Shown here: one piece after another, positions 53,301 to 59,934 of the stretch
Layout of the letters: each line of letters opens with the position of its first letter
Position numbering within the stretch: the stretch's first letter is position 1
Assembly (NCBI GenBank): GCA_023014485.1
Contig: JAJOZX010012022.1
Location: forward strand, 35,148 to 99,147
Direction of reading: 5' to 3'
DNA: 64,000 nt
Source of the DNA: Bathynomus jamesi
Lineage: Eukaryota; Arthropoda; Malacostraca; Isopoda; Cirolanidae
Program-made: the position numbers and the translations under genes
The notes under the pieces: generated by a model
The model's database searches: none
The model's input: the letters and a program-made list of their open reading frames with translations, nothing else
Told to the model about the DNA's origin: nothing

Positions 53301-54209
53301 GTGCGGATGTTACTTGAATGGACATACAAAGCACTCAACAACCTGATGGTGCAGCGAGAAATGAAACATCTTCAAAATAAAAGGCTCCTCGAGAGGAAGA
53401 CGCGAGTGGAGATGATTGTGGAGAATCTGAGACAGTCGGGAGGAACTGGAGCAGATTCAGGAGGTGAGACATTGAGAGGAACTCAGTCCGGCACGAACTT
53501 AAAATGCTTTACAACTGATTGTTTGGCAGGAAAGAAACCTTTTGTTTCCAGTTGCTTTATGTGGGTAATAATACTCGAATGCGTGCAACGTTGATGTTTT
53601 ATTTAAAATTTGGCATGCCAATCCGAAGAGGGCAAACTATCGTTACATAGCAATAGGCGTTACCATTCCTTATTAAGGATTAATACCATTTCTCGGTAGA
53701 ATCAACCCCAGAAACAAATTTCATTTTGGTAACATTAAAGAATAGTTTTAATTGCGCACTTGCGGAAGAAAGTTCGCCTACAAACATGAAATTCCTAAAA
53801 ATATATTACTGCTTAGTAATGACTGGTTTTGTTCTTGAAATTTTATTACTGTCACCAAAAGTAATAAAATATCCAAAGAAAAATAGAATATTACCAATCG
53901 GTAGTTTCTTGTTTTTTAGTAATTTTCTTTTCTAGGCGAACTTTTTCCGAAACACGACAGTTACACCTTAGTATTAAAAATGTCTATAGTGATAAAGTTA
54001 GTGTGTGGCTTTGAAAGGTCAGTTTTAGTTATATCTCAAATTGGTATGTGCTTTTTGCCTTTCAGGTTGAGGAAATCTTTTCACCGGGCGAGAGAGAGAC
54101 TGTGAAAAGTGTGATTGAAATTCAAGATAAATTATTAGATTTTGAAACTGGGTTAGATGAAACTATTTTTATGCTTCAAATGTTTCTTTATTACGAAACA
54201 CACAAATAG
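38803..54209 (+). CDS. POLR3C: DNA-directed RNA polymerase III subunit RPC3, ten exons (gene span)
   Basis: Ten exons joined in phase: 38803-38952, 45828-45949, 46668-46804, 49167-49326, 50085-50252, 51487-51701, 51845-51998, 52762-52954, 53298-53463, 54066-54209. All introns are GT-AG. The product is about 535 residues, close to the 534 of human RPC3, and collinear with it as I remember it: winged-helix repeats throughout, DIFWRLNYDRFH, LDQYLKIL, GDAGGGEYVV, RERFGSKAARIFR, LEWTYKALNNL, and a C-terminal coiled coil ending LDETIFML. RPC3 forms the RPC3-RPC6-RPC7 subcomplex of nuclear RNA polymerase III, which acts in initiation at tRNA, 5S and related genes. One extra base in exon 9 (GGG at 53438-53440) breaks the frame. 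Introns total nearly 14 kb and are packed with element debris, but the exons are clean. Intron 1 alone is 6.9 kb. AATAAA follows the stop. Confidence 0.9.
39121..39190. repeat. (AT)n microsatellite in POLR3C intron 1
   Basis: About 33 AT dinucleotides, directly before a 5'-truncated LINE. Confidence 0.95.
39245..40170 (+). pseudogene. non-LTR retrotransposon RT fragment with CATTTT tail
   Basis: It reads SPMLFNVYIDGLIASLNEAT, NNLVYADDMVLISPSVKGLD (catalytic YADD) and LLKVCEEYSQKHILFNVTKT, then after frame breaks ILYGQQLW-type sequence and SFRLLHKLHLRCSASQMFAT. It ends near 40150 with AATAAACATTTTCATTTTCA. 5' truncated, in sense orientation in intron 1. Confidence 0.8.
40870..41170. repeat. 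imperfect tandem of about 115-bp units with AAGGTCAAGGTCACAAA
   Basis: The phrases GAGCAAGAATCAGGTTCTTG and AAAGGTCAAGGTCACAAATA recur about 115 bp apart (near 41000 and 41110), with a partial earlier unit near 40910. I recall similar repeats in marine invertebrates. Non-coding. Confidence 0.55.
41195..41290 (+). pseudogene. short LINE RT scrap
   Basis: QVDDGHDVDAI then LDVRKHLTRFHNPHF matches the DVIYLDxxKAFDKVPH region of LINE RTs. About 95 bp only. Confidence 0.5.
41291..42574. other. POLR3C intron 1, nothing recognised
   Basis: AT-rich with C-rich CATATGCCCCTCCACCC repeats at about 41660-41705. Two spaced occurrences of words related to TTTGACCCCA (about 41610, 41910, 42250). No element ends were found. 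Confidence 0.4.
42606..43879 (-). mobile_element. hAT element with CGGATG subterminal arrays
   Basis: The ends TAGTGATGTAGCGGATG and the complement of TAGTGATGTAGGTCGCATC lie inside an (AT)n tract, which hides the 8-bp duplication. Both subterminal regions are dense in GCGGATGCGGATG words (about 42618-42700 and 43790-43870, in opposite orientation), probably transposase-binding arrays. It contains the C-terminal dimerisation part of a hAT transposase on the minus strand. Confidence 0.85.
43134..43511 (-). pseudogene. hAT transposase C-terminal dimerisation fragment
   Basis: The minus strand reads NPISWWKNTQNIYPYLSKLA, RKHLACPPTNVPSERLFSSA, GLIYDEKRNRLAAEKAEKLM and FLKHNLPI. W-W, P-T-x-x-P-S-E-R-x-F-S-x-A-G and the final FLxxN are the hallmark of the hAT C-terminal domain, most like the ZBED group. 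Upstream catalytic parts are deleted. Confidence 0.85.
43935..44290 (+). mobile_element. short DD41D-like mariner derivative
   Basis: The ends CAGGGTGTCCCGTGAGTCTG and its complement (CAGACTTACGGGACACCCTG) are imperfect TIRs next to TATATA. The interior is a TTATT-rich stretch and then only the transposase C-terminus: FYLWGHLKAKVYEVKLQNIF and VEACQEISATVIQKVLSQWR, ending HNGGHFEQIM. 356 bp. Confidence 0.85.
44293..44340. repeat. (AT)n microsatellite
   Basis: AT run directly after the mariner derivative. Confidence 0.95.
44690..45330 (+). pseudogene. CR1-like LINE RT fragment
   Basis: It reads SFLFLVYLNDLRRGVGSKIS, then in a shifted frame DDIKVTALTTSSDSYYKLQK followed by DLDRLVAWVSNWQIESND. 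About 45240-45330 continues as KNDLGVTVSNTVI. Intron 1 of POLR3C, sense. Confidence 0.65.
45828..45949 (+). CDS. POLR3C: POLR3C exon 2
   Basis: It follows TATTTAG, phase 0 to 2. Encodes VQEAVCVLIKHNLVIWDEAR and PGIPGYTLLNDRVLLLLRFP. Donor AAG/GTAGAG. Confidence 0.9.
46131..46440. mobile_element. MITE-like inverted repeat with ACAGGGTGTAAC end
   Basis: The left end ACAGGGTGTAACAAAAATCT is mariner-like. The internal arms GACAATAAATGTTCAAATGC / CATTCAGGTGTTGACA and their complements lie at about 46185-46230 and 46345-46395. The right terminus has decayed. No coding capacity. Confidence 0.6.
46478..46497. repeat. poly-C run
   Basis: About twenty C in a row, a typical place for assembly length errors. 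Confidence 0.9.
46668..46804 (+). CDS. POLR3C: POLR3C exon 3
   Basis: It follows TTTCGCAG. Encodes YVFLVREQYGEDAEMVVDIL and SKEGQATASQIIIYSSLKLL, ending AAG/GTTTGT, phase 1. Confidence 0.9.
46899..47203. repeat. inverted repeat pair with CTGATGAAGACCTTA motif
   Basis: Arms 46899-46975 and 47128-47203 are inverted copies at about 80 percent. They share GGAATAAAGCC, GGATTTATTA and AAGGTCTTCATCAG. Reading out of each arm gives CTGATGAAGACCTTA, then A/T and AGGT or GACC, then a purine-rich AAGC and TTTTGC. This resembles a hammerhead core (CUGAUGA - stem II - GAAA), as reported in Penelope-like elements, but both copies are degenerate. Confidence 0.55.
48086..48204. mobile_element. 119-bp piggyBac-type MITE
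   Basis: The ends CCCTTTCACTCACTG and the complement of CCCTTTCGCTCACGA are flanked by TTAA on both sides (48082-48085, 48205-48208). TIRs about 15 bp with two mismatches. Non-coding. Confidence 0.85.
48250..48480. repeat. intronic repeat, copy 1 (copy 2 at 53790-53990)
   Basis: Shared order of words: GGTTTTGTT, AATTTTA...ACT, TCACCAAAA, ATAAAATATC, AATATTACCAAT, TTCCTAGGCGAACCTTTTTC and CGAAAC. Both copies lie in POLR3C introns, same orientation, about 75 percent identical. Confidence 0.6.
49018..49115. repeat. tRNA-like foldback with B-box
   Basis: CGGGTTCGAATCCTACTAGC (about 49084-49103) contains a good RNA polymerase III B-box (GGTTCGAATCC). The upstream arm GCTAGTGGAACTCGAACAC is close to its inverted complement. 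A related half is at 44628-44645 (GGTTTGAGTTCCACTAGT). It could be a tRNA-derived SINE head duplicated in inverted orientation. I cannot fold a full tRNA. Confidence 0.45.
49167..49326 (+). CDS. POLR3C: POLR3C exon 4
   Basis: It follows CCTGAAAG. Encodes SQGVKTEIEDRHITVRNAFE, RLVKNEFIQKCPNPQD and VPVLTIKEEQLF, ending CAG/GTAGAA, phase 2. Splices directly to exon 5, which keeps the family's spacing. Confidence 0.9.
50085..50252 (+). CDS. POLR3C: POLR3C exon 5
   Basis: It follows CTTTTTTGAG. Encodes FDADSLDLKLLQEEIKERRS and HPDKDIFWRLNYDRFHIEL, ending CAG/GTGAGG, phase 2. Confidence 0.9.
50340..51200 (+). pseudogene. RTE-like or related LINE remnant, C-terminal
   Basis: Intron 5 of POLR3C, sense. 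The clearest part is EERLLRWYGHVERINNDKIV followed by KKVYHGECVGVGNRRGGW (51010-51130), the usual C-terminus of craft-type endonuclease-RT LINEs. Preceding frames (about 50390-50960) are heavily decayed. Confidence 0.65.
51487..51701 (+). CDS. POLR3C: POLR3C exon 6
   Basis: It follows GTCTTTTAG. Encodes DNAMRNSLSCRIDPMAGACF, DPWVPVFEPVLASNIRDQQK and EFLHLDQYLKILGKMKD, ending CCGT/GTGTTT, phase 1. Confidence 0.9.
51845..51998 (+). CDS. POLR3C: POLR3C exon 7
   Basis: It follows CCTTTGCAG. Encodes ESGGDCLRKVGDAGGGEYVV, SVVAMIRSLTLSHIDNIVRE and RFGSKAARIF, ending CAG/GTAGGT, phase 2. Confidence 0.92.
52200..52500 (+). pseudogene. LINE RT scrap in intron 7
   Basis: KVYKAFIDLEKVYK, with decayed flanks, matches the LYxAFIDLEKAYDRV region of the same LINE type as at 50340. 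Stops present. Confidence 0.5.
52762..52954 (+). CDS. POLR3C: POLR3C exon 8
   Basis: It follows TTTCTCTAG. Encodes LVRENGMMEQDYIAELSMVG, KKEANVLTHRLLNDNFLRIY and SKSIYLFYVDLTM, ending ATG/GTTAAT, phase 0. The donor was chosen because it restores collinearity with exon 9. Confidence 0.88.
53298..53463 (+). CDS. POLR3C: POLR3C exon 9, with 1-base frameshift
   Basis: It follows GTATTTTAG. Encodes LVRMLLEWTYKALNNLMVQR, EMKHLQNKRLLERKTRVEMI and VENLRQS. At GGG (53438-53440) the frame shifts by one: from there the conserved continuation EELEQIQE, matching the family, is read in the next frame up to the donor GAG/GTGAGA. Read as written, exon 10 would start out of frame and stop at once. Confidence 0.85.
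53790..53990. repeat. intronic repeat, copy 2
   Basis: Matches 48250-48480 (TCACCAAAAGTAATAAAATA, then TCTAGGCGAACTTTTTCCGA). Confidence 0.6.
54066..54209 (+). CDS. POLR3C: POLR3C exon 10, stop codon
   Basis: It follows GCCTTTCAG. Encodes VEEIFSPGERETVKSVIEIQ, DKLLDFETGLDETIFMLQMF and LYYETHK, then TAG (54207-54209). Matches the C-terminal coiled coil of RPC3. Confidence 0.9.
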   Translation, partial: VEEIFSPGERETVKSVIEIQDKLLDFETGLDETIFMLQMFLYYETHK

Positions 54210-54327
54210 TGTTGGAACAGTTTTTTATAAAAGGTACTCGTGAACAAAATGCAAGAAAACTCGCATTTTCGAAATCTTCTTAACTATTTTTATTTCACTT
54301 TTATTTATTTATAAATATCAAAAATGA

Positions 54328-54333
54328 AATAAA
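54328..54333 (+). terminator. POLR3C candidate polyadenylation signal
   Basis: AATAAA 119 bp after the stop codon, followed by a T-rich stretch. The first good signal downstream. Confidence 0.6.
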
Positions 54334-54839
54334 CAATTTTTTATATCTGTTTATTCCTTAATTTATTTGTTAGTTCATTCCACTATCCTATGAATACTGT
54401 AACTTAGGCCGCACTGACAGAATTTAAATTAGAACCATATGGGTTAATTGAGGCCTTGGGCCACTCAGATTCCTTATAGAAAGTAGTATTAGCTAATAAT
54501 AGCTATGCTAAATCCACAATGTATAAAACATACAACGCACAAGTAGCTAAGTAACAGAACCACAAAAATTATTATGGCTTGGAGTAAACTGTTAGTGTGT
54601 TACTGTAAAGCCCTCATAACTTTTTTTTATGGCCCCGCATAAATAAATTCGGTGGCACCATGCTGGTGTGCACTTGTCTCCAGTGGATGGAGAGAAAACC
54701 AAGTTTTACGCAAGGGCATACTAGCATGATTGAGAAATACATCAACAAACATTGAATAACTAAAAGCGTATATGCTTAATTTATAAAGTGATCATATATT
54801 TCATTACACATTACATTGTATAATGATCTTTTTTTTATA
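54334..54839. other. intergenic, nothing recognised
   Basis: AT-rich sequence with no coding frame or clear repeat. Confidence 0.4.
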
Positions 54840-55075
54840 CCCAAACGCGCACTCCCACCGCAGCGAGGTCGCGTCAGGAACAACCCTCAATCGCCCCCCC
54901 TTCTCTGACCGTTTCTGTTTGTGAAAAGTTACAGACAATGCGAGGGATTTCCAGCCCCCCGCACCCGTCCCTTATTTTTAGTCGCCTTTTACGACACACT
55001 GGGACCACGTGGAAAGAATTCTTTAAATCCCTAATCCCCAGGGATAATAATAATAATAAAATTTAATTCAAGTTT
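54840..55075 (+). repeat. LINE 3' UTR tail with AATAAT repeat end
   Basis: It contains TTAGTCGCCTTTTACGACAC, AAGAATTCTTTAAATCCC and CCCCAGGGATAATAATAATA. I recall this sequence as the 3' end of a LINE family common in crustaceans and insects. 5' truncated, no coding part. Confidence 0.6.
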
Positions 55076-55666
55076 ACGTTGTTTTGCGGATAATTTAGTT
55101 CTTCCAAGCAACACATGGCAGAAAAGTAAAAATGCTAACCCAGAAGTGGGCGGGGTTTTGGATCCTATAATATTTGACAATAACAAGACTTGAGCGATTC
55201 CTTTATTACAAATTCCTTTCGTGTGTTTAAAACTATGTAAAGTTCTATAGCTGTGAAATTAGAGCGCATTTGCTGCCTTATTTGACCAATGTGAAAAGAG
55301 TAACGAATGATGTGCAATAATTAAGAATTAATTTTTTTTTGTTTCGTGACCACCTACTTTTTTTTTTTTGCAAAGGCCATTATTCTTGATTGGCCGAAAG
55401 CCGGTGACATGGGAAATAACCAAACAACCTTTAGAACGACCACCTAACTCGTAGCTTAACCTGGGCATAAGATTCACCCTGACTGGCCCAACGTATAAAA
55501 TGGGCGGATCACCGAAATCTGTTATCCATGAAACTACATATTAGCCAAAATGATTTTAGTTATAGGGAAATCTGGTAATATAACCATTAAAATCCAATGT
55601 GAAACTTAGAAAAAAAAATCTGCTAATATGTAGTTTTATGGCCACCAGATTTTTGAGAGTCAAACC

Positions 55667-56818
55667 CAGGGGTGGGGAACCTTTTTTCATTGGAAGGCCG
55701 CATTTCATTTAACCAAGACCCTATTAGGCCGCATGCTGAGTATTTAACATAATACAGTACAACAAAATGTCATATTTTAGTCTACAATCTACATATTTAC
55801 TAATTTTAAATCAAACGATAATACATGAGGGTTTTTATAATAAATAAAAAATTCAGCAAGTGCATTTATTTGGGGGGGGGAGGAGGTAATTGACAATAGA
55901 ACTAATATTAAGTGAAATGATGTTAATATTAAGTGAAAAAGTGATAAACCGTTTAATGACTTTTTTGTGACTGCTTATTGCGGGACAGGAGTCGTACATT
56001 TGGTTCCAACATCGTTAACCGTAGTTTTAGTTGGTCCTACAGGTGCATATTCGTCATCTGAGATCTCAAGCGCGTTTTGATTTGTCACATACAAAAACGT
56101 TGATTCACAACAGTAGGTTGTGCCGAAACAAGACAACATTCGACGAGCATGTTGGCGCAGACGTGGGTATTCAACGGCACTTTTCCATATTTCAACAGGA
56201 TCCTTCTTAGTATCAAATAGAGACAAGGATATTATCTTCTAATAGCTCAATCAACTCCATCTGTAAATCTTCAGGTGCTTTGGAGATATCAACCAGGTGT
56301 GGTTGGAAAGCTAGTTTCAGTGTGAAGTCATGTTCTCAAAATCTTCAAATCTTTCATCGTATTCTTCAATCAGGGAGTCTAGGACAGCTGTGTATTCTTT
56401 CACATCGCATTCCCTTAATGATTTGCTTGTATCTTCTTCTTCAATTACCTTTCCCAGTTCAGGGAAGTGTTCAGCTGAAAGTTTCGATCGGGTAAGGATA
56501 GTTTTGAAAAAGCGCAGCTTCCTTCGAAAAGCCTGGAGAATCGTCAGTAACTGTCATCCAGTCAACCAGTCGAGTTGGTCGTTGATAGGTAAGGGCGTAA
56601 GCCGTAAGGCAACGCTGCCAGTTTCAACTGGCAGCGTTGCCATATTTCCTATTGTTCAAGCCATAAAGAAGGCTTGTATGTGTAAGAAGCAGTGAAGCTG
56701 AAACCATGATCTAATGAAATACCCTAAAGCCCTAAAAGGGTATCAGTTGCTGTCCATTATCGTACGGTATGAATTCTGAATGTCAAGTAGGCAGAAGGCC
56801 GCAGGTTCTCCACCCCTG
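55667..56818 (-). mobile_element. hAT element with perfect 8-bp target duplication
   Basis: The ends CAGGGGTGGGGAACCT and the complement of CAGGGGTGGAGAACCTGCGG are flanked by GTCAAACC on both sides (55659-55666 and 56819-56826). CAGGGGTGGG ends are typical of Charlie/EPM2AIP1-type hAT elements. The minus strand carries a decayed transposase end. Confidence 0.9.
55960..56560 (-). pseudogene. EPM2AIP1/GTF2IRD2-type hAT transposase C-terminal remnant
   Basis: Pieces in shifting frames: DFTLKLAFQPHLVDISKAPE, DLQMELIELLEDNILVS, FDTKKDPVEIWKSAVEYPRL, RQHARRMLSCFGTTYCCEST and FLYVTNQ. The ...APEDLQMELIxL... HAxRxxSxFGxTYxCExxF order is diagnostic of this hAT subgroup. Several frameshifts. Confidence 0.8.
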
Positions 56819-57015
56819 GTCAAACCTATTTCATACGTTGATCTAGTCGGTAAATCGTATGTAGGGATGCACTGGAACTCAATTTTTGCAGTTCTGGTCC
56901 CGGCCGGAACCGGAACTTACGAATTTGAAATATGTTTAGGCCTTAATAAAAGATTTCTTTATGAAAATATTACAAATTAATCCATTTTCAGACTTTAATA
57001 TTTCGTGTATATATA

Positions 57016-57926
57016 CAGGGCGTCCCAAAAAAATGTATACACACTTTAACAGCTGATTAGCTCAATTGATGTTTCTTTCTTTCCAAGTTAAACCCATTAG
57101 AATTAATAATGGCAGTCAGACTAAGCTTTGAACAAAGGAAATTCATTCTAAAATGCTACTGGAAGTGTGAAAACGCAGTTGAAGTGCAAAGACAGTTTAG
57201 GAGGGAGTTTCAAACAGATCCACCAACGCGACTTACCATCACTCGAATTAGAGATAAGTTTGAAGGAAGCCGATGGAACTGTTCAGAATGTCCACAAGAA
57301 GCGTTCCGGAAGACCACGGACATCGACAAGCCCCACAAAGCAAGAAAGAGTACTGGAAACGTATCACCAAAGTCCAAGAAAATCTGTGCGGCAAGCGAGT
57401 CGTGAGGTAGGAATTTCAGAATCGTCTGTCCAACGCATTTTGAAGCGCTGTCAATGGAAAAGTTACATTCCAAGATTAGTCCATGCTATTAATGAAGATG
57501 ATCCGGACCGAAGAGTGGAGTATTGCGAGTGGTACTTGGCACGATGTGGATGTGGATTGGACGAAGGGGTTTCGTAGAATACCCTCCGCGTTCACCAGAC
57601 CTCACACCACTAGACTTTTTTTTATGGGGATACTTAAAAGACAAAGTCTACGCTATAAAACCCGCAACAGTCGCTGAATTGAGAGCAGCCATTGAACGAG
57701 AATGCACACAAATACCAAACGAAATGTTTCGTGATGTTTGCGATTCCATTGCTTCGCGTTATCAGCAGTGCCTGGACCAGAACGGACGTCAGTTTGAAAA
57801 TAGGCGTTGACAAAACAATTAAATAATGTCTGTAGATTCTATTACATTTTGAAAATGAAATGTATTTTAATAAACACTGCCTTTATAAGTATTTAAAGTG
57901 TGTATACATTTTTTTGGAACGCCCTG
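57016..57926 (+). mobile_element. DD41D mariner deletion derivative, copy 2
   Basis: The ends CAGGGCGTCCCAAAAAAATG and the complement CATTTTTTTGGAACGCCCTG lie beside TATATA. The plus strand carries the same N-terminal half ([20 protein letters not shown]), the same internal junction (EYCEWYLAR then [20 protein letters not shown]) and the C-terminus LDQNGRQFENRR. Small indels relative to copy 1, for example near 57258, shift the frame. 911 bp. Confidence 0.9.
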
Positions 57927-57981
57927 TATATAATATATATATTATATATATATATATAATATATATATAATATATATATAT

Positions 57982-58078
57982 GAATAGAAACGACGTAAAT
58001 AAGGAGCGTCTCTGCACACGTTTTTCGTTATTTCTCTTCCCCGTGTGCAGAGACGCTCCTTATTTACGTCTTCTATTC
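57982..58078. repeat. hairpin with about 38-bp arms
   Basis: GAATAGAAACGACGTAAATA then AGGAGCGTCTCTGCACACG pairs with CGTGTGCAGAGACGCTCCTT then ATTTACGTCTTCTATTC, with a 20-bp loop. Only one indel separates the arms. Confidence 0.9.
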
Positions 58079-58109
58079 ATTTATATACTGCGTGGTCATT
58101 GCAGTTAAA

Positions 58110-58111
<2 letters not shown>

Positions 58112-58163
<52 letters not shown>
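58112..58163. repeat. (AT)n microsatellite
   Basis: About 25 AT units at the 3' end of the minus-strand LINE; likely its terminal simple-repeat tail. Confidence 0.95.
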
Positions 58164-58164
<1 letters not shown>

Positions 58165-59860
58165 TTCGTAGCCCCCGGGTTCTCTTATGCGAACCCGGCG
58201 GCACTCAGGTATCCCGCGACCACCGTGGGACGGGTCCATAGGTCTCGTAGAGAGGTAATGTTGGAGTTGTGTCTTTGTTGAGAGAGAGTGTGGCAGTGTA
58301 AGAGTAGGTGTTCTGTGTCCTCAGGGTGGAGGTGTCAGCTAGGTGGAGTCTGTCTGTATTGTTGGAGGGAGGGGTGGTGGCCTGAACGGAGCCTGGCCAG
58401 AGTAACTCTTGTTTTCCTTGGGAGGGTTTGTTCGCTCTGATGGACTACAGGGGGAGTATCGTGAAGGACAGTGTTGTGTGGTTGGTCGAGTAGGTATTTC
58501 CGGGTAAATTCTGTGTGGAGATGTTTAATGGGGTTGATGTTGTTCAGTAGCTGCGAATAGTGAGCAGCAGGAGTACGTTTTTTGTTGCGGGGTGGGGGAT
58601 TGTGTAATGTGAGATGGTGACAGGGGTGGTCTGGGGCCAGTGCTCTGGAGAAGAATTGAGTCCCTGTCATGTTCATGTGGTGTTCGATGGGGAGTATTTT
58701 CGTATCTGCATGTAGATGTGGGATGGGTGTGGTTCGGAGGCAGCCAGTAATGCTTCTGAGACCTCTGTTTTGTGTGGTCTGTATCTTTTTCTGGTTTGTG
58801 TGGGAGATGGACGGGGACCAGGCGGGGCAGCCGTAAGTTAGGGTAGTACGTACAAACTGTTTGTATAGGATACTAAGGGATTCCTCCTGCTGACCGAATG
58901 TTGTGGAGGTGAGTGTTCTGAGAGCGTTGAGTTTTTTGTTGCTTTGGAGCAAATGTTTGATATGTGAGGGGAAAAGGACATGTGTGTGTCTAGGGTGAGG
59001 CCAAGGATTGTTGGGGTTTTGTTTAGAGGTAGGGGATGTCCCATGAGGGTGACTCTCGCGTGTGCTTGGGATTCGTGGCGGTCTGAGGTTAGGAGGGTGA
59101 TGGAGGATTTTTGAGGGGATGCTGACATCCTATTGTTAGTCAGCCAGAGTTCCAGATTGGTAATGTACTGCTGGATCAGGCGTGTGGCGGTGTTACGGTT
59201 ATGGTGTTGTGCTGTTATGGTCAGGTCATCTGCATAGGAGGAGACGTGGACATGGGGGAGAGAGGTTGTGGGAGGTCGTGCATGAAAAGGTTGAAGAGGA
59301 TTGGAGAGAGTATGGAGACCTGTGGGACGCCATTGTATAGTCTCTAGGTTTTGGATGAGTGTTGTTTGTGTATGACTTTGCCAAGTCGGCTTGCGATGAG
59401 ATTAGTAAGCCATTTCTTGTCATTGGTGGGGATGTCAAGATCAATAATCTTTTGTCCAAGAATGTGGCGTGGGACAGTGTCGAAAGCTTTGTTGATGTCG
59501 ATGGCAACAAGGACTGTGTGGGCAGGGGGGGATAGTTGGTTGAAGCCATCTAAGATGTGTTGGGTTAGGTTTGTAAGAAGCGTTGTGGTGGAGTGGGCGG
59601 ACCTGAAGCCGTGTTGGGTTTGTGAAAATGTAATCTGTGGTTGTATGCGTCTTAATATCAGTTTTTCGAGGACTTTGGAAATGGTTGAGAGAAGGGAGAT
59701 TGGCCGGTATGAAGCAGGTAGGTTGGGGGGTTTATTGGGTTTCAGTATCGGGATGATGTGTGCCAGCTTCCAGGTAGAGGGTATGATATTGTGAAGCCAG
59801 GAGTAATTGAATATGTTTGTGAGGGCTGCAAGAGCAATTGGACCGAGGTGTTTGAAATGT

Positions 59861-59870
<10 letters not shown>
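58164..59870 (-). mobile_element. jockey-like LINE, copy R (5' truncated)
   Basis: The minus strand reads NKKLNALRTLTSTTFGQQEE, SLSILYKQFVRTTLTYGCPA and TQNRGLRSITGCLRTTPIPH, then FTRKYLLDQPHNTVLHDTPP and LARLRSGHHPSLQQYRQ. Its 5' side has RT frames FDTVPRHIL- and GVPQ-type. It ends at CTTCGTAGCCCCCGGGTTCT complement, with an (AT)n tail. An inverted, fuller copy is at 59932-62254. Confidence 0.8.

Positions 59871-59881
<11 letters not shown>

Positions 59882-59931
<50 letters not shown>
59882..59931. repeat. (GT)n(AT)n microsatellite
   Basis: GT repeats (59866-59882) passing into AT repeats between the two head-to-head LINE copies. Confidence 0.95.
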
Positions 59932-59934
<3 letters not shown>

